Shown here in pieces: positions 5,931 to 14,807 of a stretch of DNA of 26,689 nucleotides (within the stretch, counting starts at the first letter, position 1; each line of letters starts with the position of its first letter). The notes under the pieces were generated by a model, which was given only the letters and a program-made list of their open reading frames with translations, was not told the DNA's origin and searched no databases. Location of the stretch: assembly GCA_045592485.1 (NCBI GenBank), contig JAZNUS010000138.1, forward strand, positions 1 through 26,689. Direction: 5' to 3'. This stretch comes from RGIG1828 sp045592485 (GTDB lineage Bacteria; Bacillota; Clostridia; UMGS1810). The position numbers and the translations under genes were made by a program.

Positions 5931-8468
5931 CTACCTGTTATTTTCATCGATGAACTTTCGCATATCTTTTTCACTGTTCTTTATTTCTTCAATAAATTCC
6001 GATGCTGAAACTCTCACCGCATTATTTCCGAAAACTATCATCTGAACCTGTCCGTCAGAGGTGGCAACACGAACCTTATAGTTACGGCTAAGCTCCCGTG
6101 ATGTTTTTTCAATATATGTGTCTGCGGTTTCAGCTTCTTTTGTGTAAACTACACTTACATTCCCGTATTTTTCAATCTCACGCTGATTACCCTTTACCTT
6201 GTAGGCATCAAAAACAATTATTACATTATTCTGCTTCATTGCCTGATAATTGCACAATTTACCAATCAGAATTGCTCTTGCGGCATCAGGACTTTCAGCG
6301 GAAATTTCCTTAAGTTCATCCCAGGCAAAAATGATATTATAGCCATCAACGAGCATATACTCAGGTCCAAGCTTTGCCATAGGTGATTTATACTGTTTTA
6401 CTGTTCTTTCGGCAACAAATCTTTTTGGATCCGGTTCTTTAACCTTGCCATAAACCTGTTCAAAAATACGAAGAAGCTCATTGTCATCGGCAACTATTCC
6501 GGAATATTTTGGTGCCACCTGCGGAATTTCGGTTGCTTCTTTGCTTTCCCTGAGACTCGGAATATGCATATAATCAAAAACCTCATTCCATTTAACCACA
6601 AAACCGCTGCCATGAGCGCAAAATACCGAATCAGCCGTATTATCCACATCTGCCTCGGGATCATAGCCCGTCTTTGCAACAACTTCCTCCTGATTTTTAC
6701 AGGGAGCATAGCCCCAGTAGGACAGGTTGAGTCTGCCCATGCCGTGAGTGTAGGACACAACCTCCTTGTGATAATCTCTTATGGAAGAAACCGATGCTTT
6801 TCCTTCAATGCGGCTTATTTCACCCAATGTTTCGGGGGCTTCAAATTCGGCACCCATATACTGAAAATCATTAAGTGCCCTGCCAATCTGAGCTGTAGGA
6901 ACCTCAAGCACAAAGCTGTAATACGGCTCAAGGAGCACAGAGTTTGCCTGCATAAGTCCCTGACGGACTGCTCTGTAGGTTGATTGTCTGAAATCTCCGC
7001 CTTCGGTGTGCTTCTGATGGGCTCTGCCGTTTACAAGTGTTATTTTCATATCGGTTATGGGAGAGCCTGTAAGAACTCCCAGATGATCTTTTTCTTCAAG
7101 ATGAGTCATAATAAGCCGCTGCCAGTTTCTTGCAAGAACATCTTCACTGCATTTTGAGCGAAAAACAAGACCGCTTCCCTGCTCCCCCGGCTCCATAAGC
7201 AAATGAACCTCAGAATAATGCCTGAGTGGTTCATAGTGTCCGACCCCTTCCACCGTGTCGGTTATTGTTTCCTTGTAGAGTATTGTACCCTGTTCAAAAC
7301 CTACATCCAACGAAAAACGGTCGTGAAGAACTCTTTTTAAAACCTCAAGTTGAATTTCACCCATTATCCGGACATTAATTCTCTTTGGAAATCCGCTCAA
7401 AGTAATTCTCATCTGGCTGTCTTCCTGCTCCAATTTTCTGAAAACAGGCAGTGCTTCTGCCACATCCATACCTTCCGGCAAAACAACTGAATAGACAAAC
7501 ACAGGTTCCGAAAAAAATCTTTCTTCACCTCTGTCACATCCAAGACCTTCGCCCGAGGTTACAGATGAAAGACCGGTAACTGCACACACATCCCCGGAAA
7601 AAGCTTTTTGAACCGATGTGTATTTTTCCCCCGAATACATTCGGATTTCATTTACCTTGTCGCTCCAGCCCTCTTTGGAAAGCATTGTTTTTACATTCAG
7701 AGAGCCTCCTGTGATTTTAAGATGAGCAAGCCTTACACCCTTTTCATCTTCGGATATTTTAAATACCCTTGCGCCAAAATCTTCGGAATACAGAGGCTCT
7801 GCGGTGTAACGGTCAATTACATCGAGAAGTGACGATACATTCTCATTTTTTAATGCACAACCAAAGACACAAGGGAAAATTTTTCGTGAATTAATTGCTT
7901 TGCCAATGGTTTCATCGGATAATGACGAATTGTCAAGAAATTCGTCCATAAGCTCATTATCGCAAAGAGCCGCAGATTCAAAAAAATTGTCATCCTTTTT
8001 GTCAAAATTTATGCACCCTTCGGAAAGATTTGTTTTAAGGTCATCCATTAGAAAATCAACGCCCCTTGTGGGCAGATCCATTTTATTGATAAAAATAAAG
8101 GTGGGTACATTATAGTGAGACAAAAGGTTCCAGAGTGTTTTTGTGTGGCTCTGGACCCCGTCGGTACCGCTTATTACAAGTATTGCATAGTCCAGAATAC
8201 AAAGACTTCGTTCTGCTTCTGCCGAAAAATCAACATGTCCCGGTGTATCTACAAGCGTAATCTGAGTATCGTTAAAATTCAGTATTGCCTGCTTGGAAAA
8301 AATGGTGATTCCTCTGTCTCGCTCAATTGTGTCAGTGTCGAGAAAGGCATCCTTGTGGTCTACTCTTCCCTGCTTAGATATTTGCCCGGTAGTGTAGAGT
8401 ATGCTTTCGGACAAGGTTGTTTTTCCCGAGTCCACATGAGCAAGCACTCCGATTACTATTCTTTTCAA
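5931..8468 (-). CDS. TetM/EF-G-like translational GTPase fused to a NYN/YacP (Rae1-like) nuclease domain
   Basis: An 845-residue two-part protein. Residues 1-~640 form a translational GTPase of the Tet(M)/Tet(O) ribosomal-protection type: AHVDSGKT (10-17), RDRGITI (50-56), DTPGHVD (74-80), NKMD (128-131), then EF-G-like domains II-V. From about 703 to the end is a NYN/PIN domain like YacP/Rae1: LVDGYN (Asp708), VFDAYK (Asp754), AETADTYIE (Asp783) and ATSDGQVQ (Asp805) supply the acidic metal site. B. subtilis Rae1 cuts mRNA in the ribosomal A site, so both halves target the same place on the ribosome. The start is TTG with AGGTG 5 bases upstream. The segment matching Tet(M) loop III reads KHTEGGDFRQ (486-495), not the drug-displacing loop, so tetracycline resistance should not be assumed. 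A leader hairpin lies at 8497-8530. Confidence 0.88.
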   Translation of the reverse strand: MKRIVIGVLAHVDSGKTTLSESILYTTGQISKQGRVDHKDAFLDTDTIERDRGITIFSKQAILNFNDTQITLVDTPGHVDFSAEAERSLCILDYAILVISGTDGVQSHTKTLWNLLSHYNVPTFIFINKMDLPTRGVDFLMDDLKTNLSEGCINFDKKDDNFFESAALCDNELMDEFLDNSSLSDETIGKAINSRKIFPCVFGCALKNENVSSLLDVIDRYTAEPLYSEDFGARVFKISEDEKGVRLAHLKITGGSLNVKTMLSKEGWSDKVNEIRMYSGEKYTSVQKAFSGDVCAVTGLSSVTSGEGLGCDRGEERFFSEPVFVYSVVLPEGMDVAEALPVFRKLEQEDSQMRITLSGFPKRINVRIMGEIQLEVLKRVLHDRFSLDVGFEQGTILYKETITDTVEGVGHYEPLRHYSEVHLLMEPGEQGSGLVFRSKCSEDVLARNWQRLIMTHLEEKDHLGVLTGSPITDMKITLVNGRAHQKHTEGGDFRQSTYRAVRQGLMQANSVLLEPYYSFVLEVPTAQIGRALNDFQYMGAEFEAPETLGEISRIEGKASVSSIRDYHKEVVSYTHGMGRLNLSYWGYAPCKNQEEVVAKTGYDPEADVDNTADSVFCAHGSGFVVKWNEVFDYMHIPSLRESKEATEIPQVAPKYSGIVADDNELLRIFEQVYGKVKEPDPKRFVAERTVKQYKSPMAKLGPEYMLVDGYNIIFAWDELKEISAESPDAARAILIGKLCNYQAMKQNNVIIVFDAYKVKGNQREIEKYGNVSVVYTKEAETADTYIEKTSRELSRNYKVRVATSDGQVQMIVFGNNAVRVSASEFIEEIKNSEKDMRKFIDENNR

Positions 8469-8496
8469 GGTATCACCTTCCTTTCAAAATAAATAC

Positions 8497-8530
8497 GATT
8501 AGCCAAAGCATATGTATGCCCTGGCTAATC
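8497..8530 (-). promoter_or_regulatory. 16-bp leader hairpin upstream of the GTPase-nuclease gene
   Basis: Two 16-base arms (8497-8512 and 8515-8530) pair fully, with two adjacent G-U pairs and a 2-base tip. On the minus strand it sits between the eamA stop and the ribosome binding site of the GTPase gene. No T-run follows, so it is a weak terminator at best; it may be a transcript end of the upstream operon or a regulatory leader. Confidence 0.55.
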
Positions 8531-8542
8531 AAGTAAATATAA

Positions 8543-9460
8543 CTAAACCGACAAAAGCTTTTCATCATCAGACTGCTTTGCAGGCAGCTGCACAAGAATT
8601 ACAGCACAGAAAATTATAAGGCACCCGATAAGCTGCTTTGGTGCAAGGAGATGGCCCTGCAAAATCCACTCAAAAAACACTGAGAAAACTGATTCGAGGC
8701 TCATAAGAAGCGCTCCCAGTGTGGCGGAAATATATTTTTGACCGACAATCTGACAAGTATAGGCTATCGAACAGGATACAAATCCTGCATAGGCAATGTT
8801 TGGCCAGAAGCATTCAACAACCTCTGCCATTGTGGGAACATCAATGAAAAGCATCATTATGCAATCAAGAGTTCCGGCAACAAAAAACTGAATACACGAA
8901 AGCTTTACTCCGTCTGTCTTTGGTGCAAAATGGTCAACCACAAGAATGTGGACAGCAAAGAAAAATGCACAAAGCAAAAGATATATCTGATTTACATTGA
9001 GTGCAAAGCTTCCGCACAAAAGATACAGTCCCGCTGCACTCATCATTACAGCAAACCACACTCTGCGCGGGATTCGCTGTCTCAGGAAAACTCCGAGAAT
9101 CGGAACAAAAACAATGTAAATTGTTGTGATGAATCCCGCTTCTCCTGCTCCCTGTTCAATGCCGATTGTCTGAAGAGTTGCGGCTATACACACTGCAAGA
9201 CCGCAGAAAAATCCGCCAAGCCACAAATCTGTGCGTTCTTTTTTGGTGGGTTTTTTCCATGTTTTGTTTTTCTTTGACACAAGATGCAACACAAATATAA
9301 CAGGAAGCAAGGCAAAGGAGCCCACAAGACTTCTGATTCCGTTGAATGCAATTGGATGAATAATGTCAACACCCTCGTTCTGAAAAACAAAAGATGCACC
9401 CCAAAGGATTGCGGCGGTCAGAAGAAAAAGCGTTCCTATAAGTTGTCTTTTCTTTTGCAT
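8543..9460 (-). CDS. EamA/DMT-superfamily transporter
   Basis: A 305-residue, very hydrophobic protein with about ten transmembrane helices in two EamA repeats, typical of the drug/metabolite transporter superfamily. The N-terminus (LIGTLFLLTAAILWGASFVFQ) and the second repeat (YISATLGALLMSLESVFSVFFEWILQG) carry the recognisable family motifs. Members export amino acids, metabolites or nucleotide sugars; the substrate is not readable here. The ATG at 9460 has GAGGTG 5 bases upstream and begins only 8 bases after the metY stop, so the two are probably co-transcribed. That pairing makes export of a sulfur amino acid or related metabolite a reasonable guess. Confidence 0.92.
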   Translation of the reverse strand: MQKKRQLIGTLFLLTAAILWGASFVFQNEGVDIIHPIAFNGIRSLVGSFALLPVIFVLHLVSKKNKTWKKPTKKERTDLWLGGFFCGLAVCIAATLQTIGIEQGAGEAGFITTIYIVFVPILGVFLRQRIPRRVWFAVMMSAAGLYLLCGSFALNVNQIYLLLCAFFFAVHILVVDHFAPKTDGVKLSCIQFFVAGTLDCIMMLFIDVPTMAEVVECFWPNIAYAGFVSCSIAYTCQIVGQKYISATLGALLMSLESVFSVFFEWILQGHLLAPKQLIGCLIIFCAVILVQLPAKQSDDEKLLSV

Positions 9461-9468
9461 GTCACACC

Positions 9469-10737
9469 TCAGATTTGGTCAAGAGACTGCTGAATATCGG
9501 CAATAATGTCATCAACATTTTCAATACCAACAGAAAATCTGATAAGGTCAGGTGTTACGCCTGCCGCTTCAAGCTCGGCATCATTTAGCTGACGGTGAGT
9601 GTGGCTTGCAGGATGAAGAACTGAGGTTCTTGCATCGGCAACATGAGTAACGATGGCAGCAAGTCTGAGACCATCCATAAATTTAACTGCAGCCTCTCTT
9701 CCGCCCTTAACACCGAAGGATATAACGCCGCAGGAGCCATTGGGCAGATATTTCTGAGCAAGGTCATAGTATTTGTCGCCTTTAAGACCGCAATATTTAA
9801 CCCATGAGATTTTATCATTTGCAGAAAGGTATTCGGCAATTGCCTGTGCATTTGAGCAATGGCGTTCCATTCTGAGGAAAAGTGTTTCAAGACCAAGATT
9901 CAGAAGGAATGCATTGTGAGGAGAAGGAATTGAACCCAAATCTCTCATAACCTGTGCAGTAAGCTTTGTGATGTAAGCTGCTTTGCCGAATTTTTCGGTG
10001 TATGTAATGCCGTGGTAGGATTCATCGGGGGTTGTGAGTCCGGGGAATTTGCCGCTCTTTTCCCAGTCAAAATTGCCTGAATCTACAACACATCCGCCAA
10101 CGGAGGTTGCATGTCCGTCCATATATTTTGTGGTGGAATGGACAACAATGTCTGCGCCCCATTCAAATGGACGGCAGTTGATGGGAGTTGCAAAGGTGTT
10201 GTCAATGATTAAGGGAACATTGTGGCTGTGTGCAATGTTTGCCCATTTTTCAATGTCGAGAACAACGAGGGCAGGGTTTGCAATAGTCTCCCCAAACATA
10301 GCCTTTGTATTTTCGCGGAATGCTGCGTTAAGTGTTTCTTCATCGCTGTCGGGGTCAACAAAGGTCACATCAATTCCGAGTTTTTTCATTGTTGTGCCGA
10401 AAAGGTTGAATGTGCCGCCGTAAACGCTTGAAGAGCATACAAAATGATCTCCTGCCTGGCAGATGTTAAAGATTGCATAAAAACAAGCTGCCTGACCTGA
10501 CGAGGTGAGCATTGCACCCACACCGCCTTCAAGGTCTGCAATTTTTGCCGCAACTGCATCATTGGTTGGATTTGCAAGACGGGTATAGAAATAGCCCGAT
10601 TCTTCAAGATCAAAAAGCTTACCCATCTGTTCGGTTGTGCCATATTTCCAGGTTGTGCTCTGATAAATGGGTAAAACTCTGGCTTCACCGTTTTCGGGAG
10701 TGTAACCCGACTGTATGCATTTGGTTTCGATTTTCAT
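9469..10737 (-). CDS. metY: O-acetylhomoserine sulfhydrylase (Cys/Met-metabolism PLP enzyme)
   Basis: A 422-residue PLP enzyme of the Cys/Met-metabolism family. It most resembles O-acetylhomoserine aminocarboxypropyltransferase, which makes homocysteine from O-acetylhomoserine and sulfide in methionine synthesis. Evidence: the N-terminal IETKCIQSGYTPENGEARVLPIYQS, YTRLANPT (51-58), the SSGQAA phosphate loop (79-84) and the PLP lysine Lys204 in HSTTKYMDGH, followed by the VGGCVVDSGNFDW segment that is characteristic of MetY. Length fits. The ATG has AGGAG 8 bases upstream. It lies 27 bases after plsY and 8 before eamA. No SAM riboswitch is possible in the short gap, so it is not under its own S-box control here. 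Methionine gamma-lyase is a less likely alternative. Confidence 0.88.
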   Translation of the reverse strand: MKIETKCIQSGYTPENGEARVLPIYQSTTWKYGTTEQMGKLFDLEESGYFYTRLANPTNDAVAAKIADLEGGVGAMLTSSGQAACFYAIFNICQAGDHFVCSSSVYGGTFNLFGTTMKKLGIDVTFVDPDSDEETLNAAFRENTKAMFGETIANPALVVLDIEKWANIAHSHNVPLIIDNTFATPINCRPFEWGADIVVHSTTKYMDGHATSVGGCVVDSGNFDWEKSGKFPGLTTPDESYHGITYTEKFGKAAYITKLTAQVMRDLGSIPSPHNAFLLNLGLETLFLRMERHCSNAQAIAEYLSANDKISWVKYCGLKGDKYYDLAQKYLPNGSCGVISFGVKGGREAAVKFMDGLRLAAIVTHVADARTSVLHPASHTHRQLNDAELEAAGVTPDLIRFSVGIENVDDIIADIQQSLDQI

Positions 10738-10764
10738 ATTTGTAGCTCCTTTCAGCTATTATTA

Positions 10765-11382
10765 TCAATTTTTACTCTTAATAAATTTGTTTTCTGTTCC
10801 TTTTATGAGCCGTGAAATATTTGTGTGATGCTTTGCTATGGCAATGACCGAAGCAATTATCGAAGAAACAAGAAACGCCTTGTTGCCGTAGCACAAAAAC
10901 CACACAAAAAACGGATAACAAAGGGCACTTACCACAGATGCCAGCGAAATGTAGTTAAAACAAATCACCAGAACAACAAACACTGTTACGAGAATTGTGC
11001 CTATGGCAGGACTGAGAGTAAAAACAACTGCAATTGATGTCATTATGCCCTTTCCGCCTCTGAATCCGAAATATACCGGGAAAACATGACCAAGAACCAC
11101 AAAAACTCCTGCGACATATTCGGCAATTCCTGATTCTACACCAAGAAGCTTGTCTAAAAGTCTTGCCGCCAGAACTGCAGCAACACCCTTTAATCCGTCA
11201 CCCAGAACAACCAAAATTGCCGCTTTTTTACCAAGAACCCGCAAGGTGTTGGTAGCACCGGCATTCCCGCTGCCGTGGTTTCTTATGTCTGTTCCTCCCA
11301 TGATTTTTGAAACAAGGATAGATGTGCTGATACTGCCAAGAAGATATGCAATTATTGCAGATATAATACTTGATAACACCAT
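10765..11382 (-). CDS. plsY: Glycerol-3-phosphate acyltransferase PlsY
   Basis: An integral membrane acyltransferase that moves an acyl group from acyl-phosphate to glycerol-3-phosphate, the first step of phospholipid synthesis in most bacteria. The signature IRNHGSGNAGATNTLRVLG and the later GFRGGKG and LGHVFPVYF motifs are clear, with about five membrane segments. The chosen ATG (11380-11382) gives 205 residues and has AAAGGA 8 bases upstream; the GTG at 11404-11406 would overlap der and has no better site. The start is 4 bases after the der stop, so der and plsY are tightly coupled. No plsX is visible in the window. Confidence 0.96.
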   Translation of the reverse strand: MVLSSIISAIIAYLLGSISTSILVSKIMGGTDIRNHGSGNAGATNTLRVLGKKAAILVVLGDGLKGVAAVLAARLLDKLLGVESGIAEYVAGVFVVLGHVFPVYFGFRGGKGIMTSIAVVFTLSPAIGTILVTVFVVLVICFNYISLASVVSALCYPFFVWFLCYGNKAFLVSSIIASVIAIAKHHTNISRLIKGTENKFIKSKN

Positions 11383-11386
11383 AGCT

Positions 11387-12709
11387 TTATTCCTTTCCTC
11401 TTTCACGGATTATAAACTTAATTGGAGTACCCTCAAGTCCGAAGGTTTCACGAATCTGATTTTCGATATATCTGATATATGAGAAATGTGCAAGCTCTTT
11501 ATCGTTAACAAAAAGTATAAATGTGGGTGGCTTTGTGGAAGCCTGGGTAATGTACATGATTTTAAGTCTTTTACCCTTGTCCGAAGGCGGTTGTACCTTA
11601 GTTACCGCCTCATTGAGAATATCATTGAGAACGCCTGTTGAAATGCGCATGGCATGCTGTTGATTTACATATTTTATAAGCTCAAAAATCTTGGGGAGCC
11701 GGCTTCCGGTAAGGGCTGAAACAAAAGCAACGGGAGCATACATCATATATGCAAGACCGTTATGAACTTCCTTACGATAGTTTTCCATTGTGTTTGTTTC
11801 TTTTTCAACAAGATCCCATTTGTTTACGACAACAATGCTCGCTTTACCCTGATTGTGAGCATAGCCGGCTATTTTGGTGTCTTGTTCGGTTACACCCTCT
11901 TCGGCATCTATGAGAATGAGAACAACATCGCATCTGTCAATTGCCGCAAGAGAGCGAACAACACTGTAGCGTTCAATTGCTTCGTCAATTTTGCCTTTTT
12001 TTCTCATACCGGCTGTATCTATGAAAATATATTTCTGACCGTCTTTTTCGTAGGGAGTGTCTATTGCATCACGGGTTGTACCTGCAATATCACTTACAAT
12101 AACACGGTTTTCACCAAGAATACGGTTAATAAGAGAAGATTTTCCTACATTTGGTTTACCAATAACGGCAACCTTTATTGCATCATCGTCTTCATAATCC
12201 CCTTCTTCAAAATCCACATAGCTGAATAGCTTATCAAGAAGGTCGCCTGTTCCGAGACCGTGGGTGGAGGAAATGGCAATGGGATCGTCGAGACCGAGAT
12301 TATAGAATTCGTAAAATTCCATAGGAACATCACCGATATTGTCCACCTTATTACAAACGAGCACAACAGGCTTTCCGCATTTTGTAAGCATTGCAGCAAT
12401 GTCCTTGTCGGCAGATGTCATACCCGATTTCACATCAACCATAAATACTATGACATCGGACATATCCACGGCAATCTGAGCCTGACGACGCATCTGCTCC
12501 AAGATAATGTCATTGTTCTGAGGTTCAATACCTCCGGTATCTATGAGAACAAATTTTTTGTTAAGCCATTCGCCCTCAGCATAAATTCTGTCACGGGTAA
12601 CACCGGGGGTGTCTTCCACAATGGAAATACGCTCACCGATTATTTTATTGAAAAGAGTGGACTTTCCCACATTAGGTCTGCCAACAATAGCAAAGGTTGG
12701 TTTTTTCAT
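11387..12709 (-). CDS. der: Ribosome-biogenesis GTPase Der (EngA)
   Basis: A 440-residue essential GTPase with two tandem G domains and a C-terminal KH-like domain, needed for 50S subunit assembly. First G1 is GRPNVGKST (10-18) with DTPGVTRD and DTGG; second G1 is GKPNVGKSS (184-192) with DIAGTTRDAID and DTAGMRKK, plus NKVD (120-123) and NKWD. Length is normal. The ATG has GGGAG 9 bases upstream. It lies 32 bases after the DUF512 gene and 4 before plsY, an arrangement common in Clostridia. Confidence 0.98.
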   Translation of the reverse strand: MKKPTFAIVGRPNVGKSTLFNKIIGERISIVEDTPGVTRDRIYAEGEWLNKKFVLIDTGGIEPQNNDIILEQMRRQAQIAVDMSDVIVFMVDVKSGMTSADKDIAAMLTKCGKPVVLVCNKVDNIGDVPMEFYEFYNLGLDDPIAISSTHGLGTGDLLDKLFSYVDFEEGDYEDDDAIKVAVIGKPNVGKSSLINRILGENRVIVSDIAGTTRDAIDTPYEKDGQKYIFIDTAGMRKKGKIDEAIERYSVVRSLAAIDRCDVVLILIDAEEGVTEQDTKIAGYAHNQGKASIVVVNKWDLVEKETNTMENYRKEVHNGLAYMMYAPVAFVSALTGSRLPKIFELIKYVNQQHAMRISTGVLNDILNEAVTKVQPPSDKGKRLKIMYITQASTKPPTFILFVNDKELAHFSYIRYIENQIRETFGLEGTPIKFIIRERGKE

Positions 12710-12741
12710 AAGCTTCGCTCCCTTCGTTTTTGGAAATTATA

Positions 12742-14055
12742 TTATCTGAGAACTGCCTCTATAAATCCGCAGCCGGTGCACGGAGTTTTGATTATTTTAA
12801 CCCCCAGAGCATTTTCCACATCTTCAAGGGTGGTATCATCAAGAAAAATGTCGGCATCGGATTTAAACATACTGTCTGACAGCATGAGATATTCTGTTGT
12901 TATTTTCCCCTTTAGCTGATTTATTATATCCGAACCGCAAAGAAGTCCGGTTACTGTAATTTTTTCGCCAAAAAAATCATTTCTGACTTTTACCACATTC
13001 ACCGAAATGTCGGGCCTGTGTTTTTTTATTTTTTCAATACATTCGCAAATAAAATCATAAGCAATGTATGATGTGACCACGGTTTTTGGTGCATATGTGC
13101 AATCCTTGTATTCATCGAGAAATTTTAACTCTTCATCAATTTCTTCCCTCATTGCTGCAATAAGCCCCACTCCGTTTTCTATCTGCGGAAATTCTTCGTA
13201 ATGCTCATAGGGCGGAACCGGCACATTAGCAGATATATAGAACTCATCTGCAAGATACACAAGAGAAGTTCCGAATTCTTTTTTAAACTCCTGCTGATAA
13301 GCCGTTACAAGGTCTATAACCTCTTTTGATGAAGCTGCATCAAAGGGCTTCAGCTCAAAAAGGTTTTCACGGTAACGGGAGAGCCCCACCGGAACAATCG
13401 ACACACTTCTGACGGAAGGATAAAGAGAAGAGAGGTCTTCTATTGTGCGGCGAAGATAGTCTCCGTCGTTAATACCTGGACAGAGAACAATCTGGGCATT
13501 CATAATCACAGAATTTTGCGCAAATTTTTTCATTATGTCCATAAGCTTTGATGCATTGGGGTTTTTCAGCATCATCACTCTTCTGTCGGGATCGGTAACA
13601 TGAACCGAAACATTTATGGGAGAAATTCTGAGCTTGCATATGCGGTCAATGTCGGCATCGGACAAATTTGTCAGAGTTACATAATTGCCCTGAAGAAACG
13701 AAAGTCTCACATCATCATCTTTGAAAAGCATTGTGCTTCTGACATTTGGGGGAAGCTGATCCATAAAACAGAATATGCATTTGTTTTTGCAAAGCATCGG
13801 CTTATCTATCAGCGGATTTTCAAACTCTACGCCAAAATTTTCAAAGTATTCGTTGAAGATTTCAATTTCCTCACATTCACCGCTCAGTTTGATAACTTCC
13901 ACAACATAGTATTCATCACTTGTGAGAAATTTAAAATCAAGTATATCCGTGAATTTGTTTCCGCCAACCGACAAAATCACATCGCCGGGTTCAATTCCGG
14001 CATCCATAGCAATTGAATCGGGGAAAACGGATTTTACAACTGCTTTATTATTCAC
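12742..14055 (-). CDS. DUF512-family radical SAM protein with N-terminal PDZ domain
   Basis: A 437-residue protein with an N-terminal PDZ-like domain (about 1-60, ending IEPGDVILSVGG), a radical-SAM-like cluster motif CKNKCIFC (Cys89, Cys93, Cys96) followed by FMDQLPPNVR, and the DUF512 C-terminal domain ending CTGCGF. The family is conserved in Clostridia and cyanobacteria, often beside der, but its reaction is unknown; a link to ribosome or tRNA maturation is only suggested by the neighbourhood. The start is GTG at 14055, overlapping the TGA of the upstream HAD gene (GTGA), with GGAGG 7 bases before it, so translation is probably coupled. Confidence 0.93.
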   Translation of the reverse strand: MNNKAVVKSVFPDSIAMDAGIEPGDVILSVGGNKFTDILDFKFLTSDEYYVVEVIKLSGECEEIEIFNEYFENFGVEFENPLIDKPMLCKNKCIFCFMDQLPPNVRSTMLFKDDDVRLSFLQGNYVTLTNLSDADIDRICKLRISPINVSVHVTDPDRRVMMLKNPNASKLMDIMKKFAQNSVIMNAQIVLCPGINDGDYLRRTIEDLSSLYPSVRSVSIVPVGLSRYRENLFELKPFDAASSKEVIDLVTAYQQEFKKEFGTSLVYLADEFYISANVPVPPYEHYEEFPQIENGVGLIAAMREEIDEELKFLDEYKDCTYAPKTVVTSYIAYDFICECIEKIKKHRPDISVNVVKVRNDFFGEKITVTGLLCGSDIINQLKGKITTEYLMLSDSMFKSDADIFLDDTTLEDVENALGVKIIKTPCTGCGFIEAVLR

Positions 14056-14717
14056 TTTGTTTCCTCCCCGACAATATAATTATACAACTCCTCGGTATTT
14101 TTTGCAAGAAATACATGAGGTGAATTTTCAAGCTCACCTTCTTCGGCATAACCATAAAGGACTCCAATTGCATCAATCCCGAAGGATTGTGCCCCTAAAA
14201 GGTCAAGATTGCGGTCGCCGATCATAACTATCTCGGACATATCGGATATGGAACAGGTTTTTAAAATATGCTCAATAACCTTGACTTTTGAATCCCGCGA
14301 CTGATCCATTGAGGCTCCGCCGATAAAGTGGAAATACTTTGTCAGACCATAGTGTTCAAGCATTAAATTTGCAAGACTGTCGGGTTTTGAGGTTGCTAAA
14401 ACAATTTTAAACCCCTTATCATAAAGACGGCTCAAAACATTTTCAATTCCGTCATAAAGCCTGCTTTCCTCGGCACACTTCACAAAATAACGCTCACGGT
14501 ATCTTTTGACTGCATCAAGCCCCTTTTCATGGGAAAAACCATAGATATTCTCAAAAGAATCTATAAGTGGCGGACCAAGAACCGGCAAAAGCTCTGAAAG
14601 GTCTTTGACATATATTCCGTAGCCCTCTAGAGCATAGGCAAAGCTTTTTGCCACTCCCTCAAAGGAATCTATTATTGTACCGTCAAGATCAAAAAACAGA
14701 TATTTGTATTTACCCAT
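14052..14717 (-). CDS. HAD-family hydrolase, phosphoglycolate-phosphatase-like
   Basis: A 221-residue haloacid dehalogenase-like phosphatase. Motif I is FFDLDGTIIDS (nucleophile Asp10, Asp12), motif II is VLATSKP, the conserved lysine is in DSKVKVIEHIL, and motif III/IV is MIGDRNLDLLGA. An all-helical C1 cap lies between motifs I and II, as in Gph/PgmB-like enzymes. The substrate is likely a small phosphorylated metabolite. The chosen ATG at 14717 has AGGTG upstream; an in-frame ATG 45 bases earlier has none and would start near the rpmF terminator. It overlaps the DUF512 start by GTGA. Confidence 0.9.
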   Translation of the reverse strand: MGKYKYLFFDLDGTIIDSFEGVAKSFAYALEGYGIYVKDLSELLPVLGPPLIDSFENIYGFSHEKGLDAVKRYRERYFVKCAEESRLYDGIENVLSRLYDKGFKIVLATSKPDSLANLMLEHYGLTKYFHFIGGASMDQSRDSKVKVIEHILKTCSISDMSEIVMIGDRNLDLLGAQSFGIDAIGVLYGYAEEGELENSPHVFLAKNTEELYNYIVGEETK

Positions 14718-14760
14718 AACATCACCTAAAATAAGAATCCTGCAAAATATGGCTATATCC

Positions 14761-14791
14761 AAAAATAACCTGCCATTAAAACCAGGCAGGT
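14761..14791 (-). terminator. Terminator after rpmF
   Basis: On the minus strand a 7-bp GC-rich stem (ACCTGCC/GGCAGGT, 14791-14785 with 14774-14768) is followed by TATTTTT. It separates yceD-rpmF from the HAD-DUF512-der run, which may be fed by read-through. Confidence 0.75.
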
Positions 14792-14807
14792 CATTTGGGA
14801 TTTAAAA

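Noticed and set aside
5931..8468. Calling this a tetracycline resistance determinant
   Set aside because: The overall fold matches, but the loop III sequence differs from Tet(M) and the protein carries a nuclease domain, so resistance cannot be claimed from sequence.
8738..9277. 179-codon plus-strand open frame antisense to the EamA transporter
   Set aside because: The minus-strand transporter has clear family motifs and a ribosome binding site; the plus-strand translation resembles no protein and is a codon-bias artefact.
10738..10764. SAM or T-box riboswitch ahead of metY
   Set aside because: Only 27 bases separate plsY and metY, far too short for either element.
12260..12919. 219-codon plus-strand open frame, with a 155-codon one at 11762-12229
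   Set aside because: Both lie antisense to the well-supported der gene and the DUF512 gene, lack ribosome binding sites and have the low-complexity, Cys/Phe/Asn-rich look of shadow frames.
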